DNA from: an uncultured Methanobrevibacter sp.
GTDB lineage: Archaea; Methanobacteriota; Methanobacteria; Methanobacteriales; Methanobacteriaceae
Assembly: GCA_900317865.1 (NCBI GenBank)
Contig: ONIK01000025.1
Span: 1-20,738 of the forward strand
Length of the DNA stretch: 20,738 nt
Reading direction: 5' to 3'
Shown here: piece by piece, positions 15,383-20,738 of the stretch
Numbering within the stretch: the stretch's first letter is position 1
How the letters are laid out: every line of letters begins with the position of its first letter
Notes under the pieces: generated by a model
The model's database searches: none
Seen by the model: the letters and a program-made list of their open reading frames with translations, nothing else
What the model was told of the DNA's origin: nothing
Made by a program: the position numbers and the translations under genes

Positions 15383-15420
15383 CTTATATTAAAAAAGAAA
15401 AGTTTATTAATCTATAAATT
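15383..15420 (+). promoter_or_regulatory. Promoter region of the Rpn-like gene
   Basis: Candidate TATA boxes are CTTATATTA (15383-15391) and AAAGTTTATTAA (about 15399-15410), 40-70 nt before the ATG. The gene's ribosome site, AAAGGAGGTG at about 15443-15452, is the strongest in the window. Confidence 0.4.
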
Positions 15421-15457
15421 AAATAATAAGTCAAGAAAATGAAAAAGGAGGTGTCCT

Positions 15458-16378
15458 ATGGAAAAAGAAAAATATTTTCCAATCCGAAGAGATGCAGAAG
15501 ATGAAATCTTTATAATCTGTATGAGCGAATTAAAAGAGTTTCCAGAACATATTACAAAACTAGATGATATTATTGGAAAATATGATTCAAGATATATTTC
15601 AAAATCCTACAAAAACTTAAATTTGGACTCGGTTATGGAAAGAAACAACAAAAATCTCATCAATATTGAACATCACAGCAACATCAATTCTGATTTAATG
15701 AGACGGGACTACGAATATTGTATTACTGTACATGCAGCATCTAAAAGATATGTAAAGCCATTTATATTCTATACTGGAGAATTACCCATCATAGAAGTTG
15801 AATATGCAAATAATACAATGTTTTATAATCCCCAATGGATTAAAACAAGAAAAATTGATGGAAACATAAGATTAAATAACATTAAATACAAAATAGAAAA
15901 ACAAGAACCATCCACTGTACATGACATCATCGATTTAATCTGGCTACCAAAATACCAAATTGACCTAACCATTGAAGATACAGTACTTCTATGCATTGAA
16001 TTGTGGAAAAATATGATTGCAGAAAAATGGTTATTGGATATTGCAAAAAAATGTCTTAAACTGTGGGTTGGAAGATATATTGAAGATGAAAAACAATTAA
16101 AAAAAGCCGTAGGAGGATTAATTATGAGTGCATTAGAACTAAGACCATTTGAAGAACAATTAGCAAACGTCATATATGCAAATAGACTAGAACAAGCCGA
16201 AAAAAAAGGAATAAAAAAAGGAGAAGAAAAAGGATTTAAAAAAGGAGAAGAAAAAGGATTTAAAAAAGGAGAAGAAAATGTGATATTAAAACTTCTAGAA
16301 AAAGACACACCTGAAGAAATATCTGAAAAATACAACATACCACTAGAAAAAATAGAAAAAATACAGAACACCAAATAG
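15458..16378 (+). CDS. Rpn-family (YhgA-like, PD-(D/E)XK) nuclease / putative transposase
   Basis: A 306-residue protein resembling Rpn recombination-promoting nucleases. The core has D57 (NLDSV), then NLINIEHHSNI (66-76), matching the family's LxxEHQS motif with Gln replaced by His, then LMRRDYEY (80-87) and VKPFIFYTG (99-107). The C-terminal part (223-306) has FEEQLANVIYANRLEQAEKKG, a Lys/Glu-rich heptad-like repeat (GEEKGFKK) and a helix-turn-helix-like end (DTPEEISEKYNIPLEKIEKI), also typical of Rpn proteins. In E. coli such proteins cut DNA, and the long form is toxic. An internal ribosome site and ATG at 16111-16126 would give the C-terminal part alone, and a free-standing copy of that part follows. 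Start chosen by the near-perfect ribosome site GGAGGTG. Activity of the EHH variant is unproven. Confidence 0.75.
   Translation: MEKEKYFPIRRDAEDEIFIICMSELKEFPEHITKLDDIIGKYDSRYISKSYKNLNLDSVMERNNKNLINIEHHSNINSDLMRRDYEYCITVHAASKRYVKPFIFYTGELPIIEVEYANNTMFYNPQWIKTRKIDGNIRLNNIKYKIEKQEPSTVHDIIDLIWLPKYQIDLTIEDTVLLCIELWKNMIAEKWLLDIAKKCLKLWVGRYIEDEKQLKKAVGGLIMSALELRPFEEQLANVIYANRLEQAEKKGIKKGEEKGFKKGEEKGFKKGEENVILKLLEKDTPEEISEKYNIPLEKIEKIQNTK
16124..16378 (+). CDS. Putative internal-start product: C-terminal short Rpn form (84 aa), nested in the Rpn-like gene
   Basis: The in-frame ATG at codon 223 of the Rpn-like gene is preceded by AGGAGG (16111-16116) with a 7-nt spacer. That is an ideal site for this genome and as good as the gene's own start. 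The product would begin MSALELRPFEEQ and keep only the C-terminal region. In E. coli, Rpn genes make such a short protein from inside the gene, and it blocks the long nuclease. The tandem downstream copy begins at exactly this Met with an equivalent site, which supports the idea that this segment is a functional unit. Translation from this site is an inference. Confidence 0.5.
   Translation: MSALELRPFEEQLANVIYANRLEQAEKKGIKKGEEKGFKKGEEKGFKKGEENVILKLLEKDTPEEISEKYNIPLEKIEKIQNTK
16132..16210 (+). repeat. Duplicated segment, copy 1 (pairs with 16471-16549)
   Basis: 79 nt identical to 16471-16549. After the variable Lys/Glu repeat the two copies are again identical for 59 nt (16283-16341 and 16634-16692). 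Together these define a tandem duplication of the 3' part of the Rpn-like gene, including its internal ribosome site and ATG. Confidence 0.9.
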
Positions 16379-16462
16379 ACTAACACCAAATCAAAGAATT
16401 AAACATCCAAATTACCCTCACCATTCCCAAACCAAATATCATACCATTAAAGAGGATTAACC

Positions 16463-16747
16463 ATGAGCAAATTAGAACTAAGACCATTTGAAGAACAATT
16501 AGCAAACGTCATATATGCAAATAGACTAGAACAAGCCGAAAAAAAAGGATTTAAAAAAGGATTTAAAAAAGGATTTAAAAAAGGATTTAAAAAAGGATTT
16601 AAAAAAGGATTTAAAAAAGGAGAAAAAAACATAATATTAAAACTTCTAGAAAAAGACACACCTGAAGAAATATCTGAAAAATACAACATACCTCTGAAAA
16701 AAATAGAAAAATCAAAAAAAATCAGATATAAATCAAATCGCCACTGA
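16463..16747 (+). CDS. Free-standing duplicate of the Rpn C-terminal part (possible short-form antitoxin)
   Basis: A 94-codon ORF starting at an ATG with its own ribosome site (AGAGG, 7-nt spacer). Residues 1-28 match the internal short form of the upstream Rpn-like gene almost exactly (MSKLELRPFEEQ versus MSALELRPFEEQ). Six GFKK units replace the mixed GEEKGFKK repeat, and then comes the same helix-turn-helix-like tail (KLLEKDTPEEISEKYNIPLKKIEK). Homology stops there: the last ~12 codons (SKKIRYKSNRH) come from downstream DNA and overlap the 3' end of the opposite-strand gene by 26 nt. It lacks the nuclease core, so alone it cannot be a nuclease. It could be a duplicated antitoxin or a decaying fragment. 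The intact start and open frame favour expression. Confidence 0.6.
   Translation: MSKLELRPFEEQLANVIYANRLEQAEKKGFKKGFKKGFKKGFKKGFKKGFKKGEKNIILKLLEKDTPEEISEKYNIPLKKIEKSKKIRYKSNRH
16547..16618 (+). repeat. Perfect tandem repeat, 6 x 12 nt (ggatttaaaaaa)
   Basis: Six exact copies encode GFKK x 6 in the duplicate Rpn fragment. The upstream parent instead has a mixed 24-nt unit (GEEKGFKK). The perfect identity suggests recent slippage expansion; changes keep frame because the unit is a multiple of three. Confidence 0.9.
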
Positions 16748-16997
16748 TTCGACCGAACTTGATTCCATTGGTTTTGCCATTCGGAAGTATTGATGAGATA
16801 ACGACTGGATAATCATCTCCAGGATCAATAATCATTGTATGAATTACATCCTTTCGAGTTTCAATGACGATTTTATAAGTGTTATTTGTCTTTGAGAGCT
16901 CACCTTTTAGAAAAACCTCATTGAATGATTCTTCATACAGATACTTCGGCAAATCAACATCGATGTTGAAATAATCCAAAAGTTCTTTTAAAATCAT
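16722..16997 (-). CDS. Hypothetical protein, 91 aa
   Basis: I do not recognise it. I use the ATG at 16995-16997; a longer reading would need a TTG three codons upstream. No clear ribosome site is present. The protein is soluble, with an amphipathic N-terminus (ILKELLDYFNIDVDLPKYLYEE) and a beta-rich remainder (TYKIVIETRKD, HTMIIDPGDDYPVVISS) ending GDLIYI. It follows the secreted Ig-like gene on the same strand by 29 nt and probably shares its transcript. Its 3' end overlaps the Rpn duplicate on the other strand. Confidence 0.6.
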   Translation of the reverse strand: MILKELLDYFNIDVDLPKYLYEESFNEVFLKGELSKTNNTYKIVIETRKDVIHTMIIDPGDDYPVVISSILPNGKTNGIKFGRISGDLIYI

Positions 16998-17026
16998 AGT
17001 AATCAAAAAAATGAAAAGAAGGGTAA

Positions 17027-17386
17027 TTATTTTTCAACAACTAAATTTTGAGTAAAATTACAACCTTCATAATCTGCAGTACCGTTGAAAGTACAGTTAA
17101 ATGTATATTTTCCCGGATTTACACCAGCAATACCGAATCCTAATTTACCGTCATTGTTGGTAGTAAAATTAATATGATTTACTTCACCACTTTCAGCAGT
17201 AACATAAATATCAACAATTTGATTAGCAATAGGTTTATTGTCTTTTGCAGTTAAAGTTAAATTAAAGGAATCTCCGTTTTTTAACTTATCCGGACTGGTT
17301 ACTTCAATATGGCTTGCTTGAGCTGCATAAACAACAGAAGTTGCTAGAACCAGTACTAATAATGCTAAGATTATTTTTTTATTCAC
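17027..17386 (-). CDS. Small secreted protein with one Ig-like domain
   Basis: A 119-residue exported protein with signal peptide 1-21 (IILALLVLVLATSVVYA) and a single Ig-like domain similar in style to the adhesin repeats (IEVTSPDKLKNGDSFNLTLTAKDNKPIANQ..., NNDGKLGFGIAGVNPGKYTF). Two Cys near the end (FNC and EGC, about 99 and 109) could form a disulfide. There is no membrane anchor. The start is GTG, four nt after ribosome site GAGGTGA; the upstream 62-codon gene's TGA stop overlaps that site, so the two are probably coupled. Several N-x-T sequons are present. Likely a surface or secreted factor; partner unknown. Confidence 0.75.
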   Translation of the reverse strand: MNKKIILALLVLVLATSVVYAAQASHIEVTSPDKLKNGDSFNLTLTAKDNKPIANQIVDIYVTAESGEVNHINFTTNNDGKLGFGIAGVNPGKYTFNCTFNGTADYEGCNFTQNLVVEK

Positions 17387-17395
17387 ATTTTCACC

Positions 17396-17584
17396 TCATT
17401 GTATATTTGGTAGGTCTTTTTGATCGGATTTGTAAGATGAACCAATCAACTCACCGGTTTCAACATCATACTGTCTGAATCCACCATCTTTATAGCGAAC
17501 TTCCCTATATTGACCCTTACCGGCTTGTTTATTATCTTTTATTTCTTCAGATATAATATCAGAATTTATAAAATCACCCCACAT
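17396..17584 (-). CDS. Hypothetical protein, 62 aa
   Basis: Unrecognised small hydrophilic protein (MWGDFINSDIISEEIKD...), with an aromatic Gly/Asp-rich middle (GQYREVRYKDGGFRQYDVETGELIG). No signal or membrane segment. Its ribosome site (TTGAGGT, 7 nt before the ATG) is good, but it lies in the right arm of the hairpin of the probable IS200/IS605 relic. The start may therefore be supplied by the relic and the original N-terminus may have been lost. Its stop overlaps the ribosome site of the next gene. Confidence 0.55.
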   Translation of the reverse strand: MWGDFINSDIISEEIKDNKQAGKGQYREVRYKDGGFRQYDVETGELIGSSYKSDQKDLPNIQ

Positions 17585-17735
17585 TGAACTACCTCAACAT
17601 TATAGAAGTTGAGGATTCTTATTTCACGACTATATACTCTAATGAGCATAGGATTACCGTGCTATCCCCCTCGTCCCGAAGGTTCGACAGATTCAATTAA
17701 TATTGCTTTTTAAACTTGGTTATCGTTTAAAAAGT
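17585..17735 (-). mobile_element. Probable relic or MITE-like remnant of an IS200/IS605 (TnpB-type) element
   Basis: On the minus strand, an inverted repeat (CTTTTTAAAC/GTTTAAAAAG, 17706-17734) is followed by text reading ESVEPSGRGG then a stop, like the tail of a TnpB gene. Then comes a GC-richer stretch, then GAATCCTCAAC-hairpin-GTTGAGG (17591-17613) and GTAGTTCAA. A GAATCC, small hairpin and TCAA border is what I recall for right ends of archaeal TnpB elements, where the guide (omega) RNA scaffold lies. No tnpA or tnpB body is present. The identification rests on remembered patterns and needs a search. Confidence 0.45.
17706..17734. repeat. Perfect 10-bp inverted repeat
   Basis: CTTTTTAAAC, 9-nt loop ttggttatc, GTTTAAAAAG. 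This may be the left-end hairpin of the relic element. Confidence 0.6.
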
Positions 17736-17837
17736 TTAATTTAATTTTGTCATTGTCATTATTATTTTTGTTATCATGTTATTTAAATTTCATCAGAGAG
17801 AGTATTTAAAAAGTAATATCCATCCTGTGCAGTTCAT

Positions 17838-17870
17838 CAATGACTTATAGAAGTCTGGTATTCTTGGATT
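17838..17870 (-). mobile_element. Second relic right-end-like sequence
   Basis: The minus strand reads AAGAATACCAGACTTCTATAAGTC. It shares AAGAAT-n-CC and ACTTCTATAA with the right-end hairpin at 17587-17617 and forms a small hairpin GACTT-ATAG-AAGTC. It could be an older copy of the same kind of end. Confidence 0.35.
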
Positions 17871-17930
17871 AATTAGATAAAAAAAGAGACAGTAATCAAC
17901 ATTATATTAACTGCAAATCATTAGAGTATT

Positions 17931-17964
17931 AAAAAAAAGAAGATGAAAGTTAAACTCTTTCATC
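17931..17964 (-). terminator. Terminator of the transporter gene, containing its stop codon
   Basis: Inverted repeat GATGAAAG (17942-17949) / CTTTCATC (17957-17964). The stop (17950-17952) lies in the 7-nt loop. On the minus strand it is followed by TTCTTTTTTTTTAATAC. Confidence 0.75.
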
Positions 17965-19437
17965 AGATTTGTCCCAATCAGGACTTTTAGCAGGCAATTT
18001 TGTCAATATTACTGTAGCGACAAGAACAATAATTGCCGTTGCTATAGTGAAATTAGTTTGATCCACGCTTGAAGTTGCCATAACTTCAATGACTCCTCCA
18101 AACCAGACAATTAAAATGAAAATCGGAAGAATATATTTTACGATTATAATCCACCATTTTCCTATTTTTATTGTTTTGCTTCTTGAGTTTAAAAAGTCTA
18201 TCAACTTTTCCGCATGGAATATCCATGCAAATATTATGCATTCAATTACAACTCCAAAAAGCAATGCAATCTGGTTTATGAAGGTATCCACATATCCCAG
18301 CAGGTCTGCACCGAAAGACGTTGCATAAATCATTGACAAAAAAGCACCAATGATGATTAGAATTGTCATTGTCCTTGACCTTGACAGACCAAATTTATTT
18401 TGGATTGAAAAGGACAGAGGTTCTATTGTAGACAGGATGCTTGTAAGTCCTGCCAAATAAATTGTGAGGAAAAACATTGGTCCTAAAACATAACCCAATT
18501 GACCTAAAACATTGAATACAATAGGATATGCATTGAATACAAGTCCTGTTCCCTGAGTTACCAGTTCTGCAACTGGAGTTCCTGACTGCAGTGACATATA
18601 GCCCAATATTGAAAATACTCCTAAAGCCGCAAAGTTTTCAAACAGTGAATTTGCAAAAACTATTGAAAGAGTATTTGTAATCAAATCCGTGTCGTCCTTA
18701 GTATAGCTTGCATATGTAAATGCAATTGACATTCCCAGACTCAATGAGAAAACAATCTGTCCGAATGCTGCCATCCATATTTTAAAGTCAAATAAAAGAG
18801 CCCAGTTAGGGTTAAAGAGTTCCGAAAGCCCAATTGATGCGCCTGGAAGGGTAAGGGAAAATCCAACAATTAGCACCATTATGATAAAGAGCAATGGAAC
18901 CAGTACCTTTGAAACACGACCAAGACCTTTTTCCAAATCTTTGTGTGAAATACACCATACAATTATCCATCCGGCAAGCATTGCAATTGCAATTATAGGA
19001 AGAAAATGGAACAAGCCCATATAGTTTTTTGAATCCTGAATCAAGGATGCTGTGAAGAATGTGCTTGGATCTGCTCCCCATCCCTTGAAAAAGCTCAATA
19101 TTACATAAATTCCGTCCCATCCAAGAATGGCCGCATAATAAATCATGATTACAAAAACACAAACCGGAAGAAACCATCCAAGATATTCAAATTTAGAATC
19201 TATCTTTTTTACTGCCTTTGCAAATGAAGATTTAAAATCATATCCAACACCATACTCCAGAATCAGGAAAGGAATTCCCATTAAAAGAATAGCTACAATA
19301 TAAGGAATGTAAAAGGCTCCTCCCCCATTTGAGTAAAGTACATAAGGATATCTCCATATATTTCCAAGCCCAACTGCAGAACCAATCATTGCAAATATAA
19401 ATGATAAGTTACTGCCCCATTCATTTTTATCTGCCAT
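17950..19437 (-). CDS. Sodium-dependent transporter of the NSS (SNF) family
   Basis: A 495-residue membrane symporter of the neurotransmitter:sodium symporter family, which in prokaryotes typically imports amino acids with Na+. The N-terminal signature WGSNLSFIFAMIGSAVGLGNIWRYPY (about 7-32) contains the unwound TM1 substrate and sodium site (GSAVGLGN). The GGGAFYIPY that follows and about 11-12 hydrophobic segments match the family. The substrate cannot be read from the sequence. The end (KLPAKSPDWDKSDERV) is soluble. No ribosome site precedes the ATG; the upstream DNA carries four ATTAAT motifs that may be regulatory. Confidence 0.93.
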   Translation of the reverse strand: MADKNEWGSNLSFIFAMIGSAVGLGNIWRYPYVLYSNGGGAFYIPYIVAILLMGIPFLILEYGVGYDFKSSFAKAVKKIDSKFEYLGWFLPVCVFVIMIYYAAILGWDGIYVILSFFKGWGADPSTFFTASLIQDSKNYMGLFHFLPIIAIAMLAGWIIVWCISHKDLEKGLGRVSKVLVPLLFIIMVLIVGFSLTLPGASIGLSELFNPNWALLFDFKIWMAAFGQIVFSLSLGMSIAFTYASYTKDDTDLITNTLSIVFANSLFENFAALGVFSILGYMSLQSGTPVAELVTQGTGLVFNAYPIVFNVLGQLGYVLGPMFFLTIYLAGLTSILSTIEPLSFSIQNKFGLSRSRTMTILIIIGAFLSMIYATSFGADLLGYVDTFINQIALLFGVVIECIIFAWIFHAEKLIDFLNSRSKTIKIGKWWIIIVKYILPIFILIVWFGGVIEVMATSSVDQTNFTIATAIIVLVATVILTKLPAKSPDWDKSDERV

Positions 19438-19440
19438 AAT

Positions 19441-19492
19441 ATTAATATTATACTTTAATATGTATTAATATTTATGATATTAATGTATTAAT
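19441..19492 (-). promoter_or_regulatory. Cluster of ATTAAT motifs upstream of the transporter
   Basis: The palindrome ATTAAT occurs at 19441-19446, 19464-19469, 19479-19484 and 19487-19492, most within TATTAATAT-like text, together with TATA-like TTTATAT. It may be the promoter plus operator repeats, but A/T-rich DNA produces such motifs by chance. Confidence 0.35.
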
Positions 19493-19599
19493 TTATATCA
19501 AAATCAACATTATTTATCAGATGATTAATCTTTATAAGAGTATATCCAGACATGAAAAAGGCAAACTATATATTTTTACAAAAAAGAATATGATGTACG

Positions 19600-19640
19600 T
19601 TAAAAAAAGAAAAATTTGTTGAGATTTTTTAATCTCAACC
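19600..19640 (-). terminator. Terminator of the right-edge adhesin gene, containing its stop codon
   Basis: Perfect 9-bp inverted repeat GTTGAGATT (19618-19626) / AATCTCAAC (19631-19639) with a 4-nt loop. The TGA stop (19635-19637) is inside the stem. On the minus strand it is followed by AAATTTTTCTTTTTTTAACG. Confidence 0.8.
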
Positions 19641-20738
19641 TTTAATAGTTATTTTATTTCCAATGCTTGAACCGTTATAACTTGAGGTTATAATATATTC
19701 TCCAGGCATTAAATTAATGTTTAATTCCGCCGTACCTGTACTGTCAGTTGGCCTGTTGTAGAACACACCATTAATATTGAATGTAACCGCTTGATATGCA
19801 TAAGGTTTTCCCTGACCGTCAACCAAAGTTGCCTTGAATTGGGTTCCGTCACGGTAATTCATTGAAATGTCAGCAGCATTCAATACAGGCAATACCTTGA
19901 TGTTATTGGATACCATAGACCCTTTGTGTTCAGCAGTTATGATGTAATCTCCAGGCTGCAAATTAATGTTTAACTTAGCTATTCCGTTTGCATCGGTTTG
20001 TCTGGTGTATAATACACCATTAATGTTGAATGTTACATTTTCACCAGCACCGACAGCTTTACCGTCATCACCAAGGACTTTAACGGTATATTGAGTAGCG
20101 TTTCTGTAATATTTGATAATGTCTCTGTTTTCAGTGATTCTTGGAATGACAGTAATGTTGTTTGCTGTTTTTTCTCCAGTTGCAAGGTTCATTGCAGTGA
20201 TTATATATTCACCTGCCTGCAAGTTGATGTTTAATCTTGCCAAACCTTTATCGCCGGAAACTAGACGGTCATACATTACACCGTTGATGTTGAATCTGAC
20301 AGTTTCACCATTTTTGAGGTAGTTTCCTTCACTGTCTAGGAAAGTAGCATAGTACTGTGTGCCATTTCTGAAAACTTTAGTAATGTCACTACCATTAACT
20401 GTTGTTAAAATGCTTACAACTGAATTTAGCGTGCGATTATCAACAGTGACTGTTACATTGTATAATCCACTGTTTAATCCCAATGCAATACTTGCCATAC
20501 CGCGGGCATTAGTGGTTCTAGTATATGAAATACCGTTAATATTAATGCAGACATTTTTATTTGCTAAAGGATTGCCTTCATAATCAGTTACAGTTACAAC
20601 AAATCTTTCAGGACCTCCAAAGTACTTGGTTACATCAGGAGCAGAGATGATATCCGATTTATCCTTTTCTACAGCAACAATAGTCTCTTCGGTAAGGGAA
20701 AGATACTTATAATTACCAGAATAAATTACAGGAATTGT
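19635..20738 (-). CDS. Ig-repeat adhesin-like protein, C-terminal part (5' end beyond the window)
   Basis: The frame is open from the right edge (reading TIPVIYSGNYKYLSL...) to the TGA at 19635, 367 codons, so the gene starts outside the window and no start should be placed inside. Four Ig-like repeats of about 82 residues are visible, each with Y-x-x-x-T-Q-Y, F-N-I-N-G-V-x-Y, L-N-I-N-L and Y-I-I-T-A/S, plus a more diverged first unit containing KNVCININGISYTRTT. They are close to the repeats of the protein at 8224-9843. It ends directly after a repeat (NKITIKG) with no membrane anchor or wall-binding domain, so any anchor must be N-terminal. Probably surface-exposed; the ligand is unknown. 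Confidence 0.88.
   Translation of the reverse strand, partial: TIPVIYSGNYKYLSLTEETIVAVEKDKSDIISAPDVTKYFGGPERFVVTVTDYEGNPLANKNVCININGISYTRTTNARGMASIALGLNSGLYNVTVTVDNRTLNSVVSILTTVNGSDITKVFRNGTQYYATFLDSEGNYLKNGETVRFNINGVMYDRLVSGDKGLARLNINLQAGEYIITAMNLATGEKTANNITVIPRITENRDIIKYYRNATQYTVKVLGDDGKAVGAGENVTFNINGVLYTRQTDANGIAKLNINLQPGDYIITAEHKGSMVSNNIKVLPVLNAADISMNYRDGTQFKATLVDGQGKPYAYQAVTFNINGVFYNRPTDSTGTAELNINLMPGEYIITSSYNGSSIGNKITIKG

Noticed and set aside
16547..16618. Regular short repeat considered as a CRISPR array
   Set aside because: The units are 12 nt, directly adjacent without spacers, and lie inside an open frame.
15823..16689. Minus-strand ORFs rich in Ser/Phe/Pro opposite the Rpn genes
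   Set aside because: They mirror the Lys/Glu repeat and duplicate as the coding strand does; no start signals of their own.
16998..17006. TTG start for the 91-aa hypothetical protein
   Set aside because: An ATG lies three codons downstream and TTG has no better ribosome site.
17670..17700. ggttcgac-containing GC-richer stretch considered as a tRNA T-arm
   Set aside because: No matching acceptor or anticodon arms can be formed; it fits the mobile-element relic better.
20359..20583. Plus-strand ORF near the right edge
   Set aside because: It is antisense to the adhesin repeats, whose frame is open to the edge.

Overview
The window is low-GC archaeal DNA that reads as a gut or rumen methanogen of the Methanobrevibacter type. 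The signs are archaeal HMG-CoA synthase and thiolase for mevalonate-derived lipids, an archaeosine tRNA-guanine transglycosylase with a PUA domain, TATA-box promoters, strong GAGGTGA-type ribosome sites, tRNA genes without encoded CCA, and several secreted Ig-like (adhesin-like) repeat proteins. The genus is an inference; no 16S rRNA or mcr gene is present.

Layout. 108-2338 (-): HMG-CoA synthase and thiolase operon. 2494-2652 (-): tandem tRNA-Gly(TCC) and tRNA-Gly(GCC). 2725-5369 (-): tgtA followed by a methyltransferase. 5527-6210 (-): a decayed small secreted-protein gene that keeps its promoter, leader and terminator. 6718-8233: a small membrane protein diverging from an MnmC2-like methyltransferase. 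8224-9843 (-): an Ig-repeat surface protein ending in an unusual CxxC...CxxC domain. 10217-14388 (-): a five-gene run purC-purS-purQ-cobA-glmS joining purine synthesis, the tetrapyrrole branch (F430, B12, siroheme) and amino-sugar synthesis. 14531-15238 (-): a membrane-anchored surface protein on an Asn/Thr stalk packed with glycosylation sequons. 15458-16747 (+): an Rpn-family nuclease-like gene and a tandem free-standing copy of its C-terminal part. 16722-17584 (-): three small accessory genes. 17585-17870: probable relic ends of an IS200/IS605 (TnpB-type) element. 17950-19437 (-): a sodium:neurotransmitter-symporter family transporter. 19635 to the right edge (-): the C-terminal part of another Ig-repeat adhesin-like protein.

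The most interesting locus is 15458-16747. The Rpn-like gene carries a near-perfect internal ribosome site and in-frame ATG (16111-16126) that would yield an 84-residue C-terminal protein. Immediately downstream lies a separate 94-codon gene that is a diverged copy of that same C-terminal part, with its own ribosome site and a lengthened GFKK repeat. This matches the logic reported for E. coli Rpn proteins, where a short intragenic product restrains the toxic long nuclease in phage defence, and adds what looks like a duplicated, independent antitoxin gene. A second general observation is that five minus-strand transcription units, and one pseudogene, end in hairpins that contain the stop codon and are followed by T-runs.
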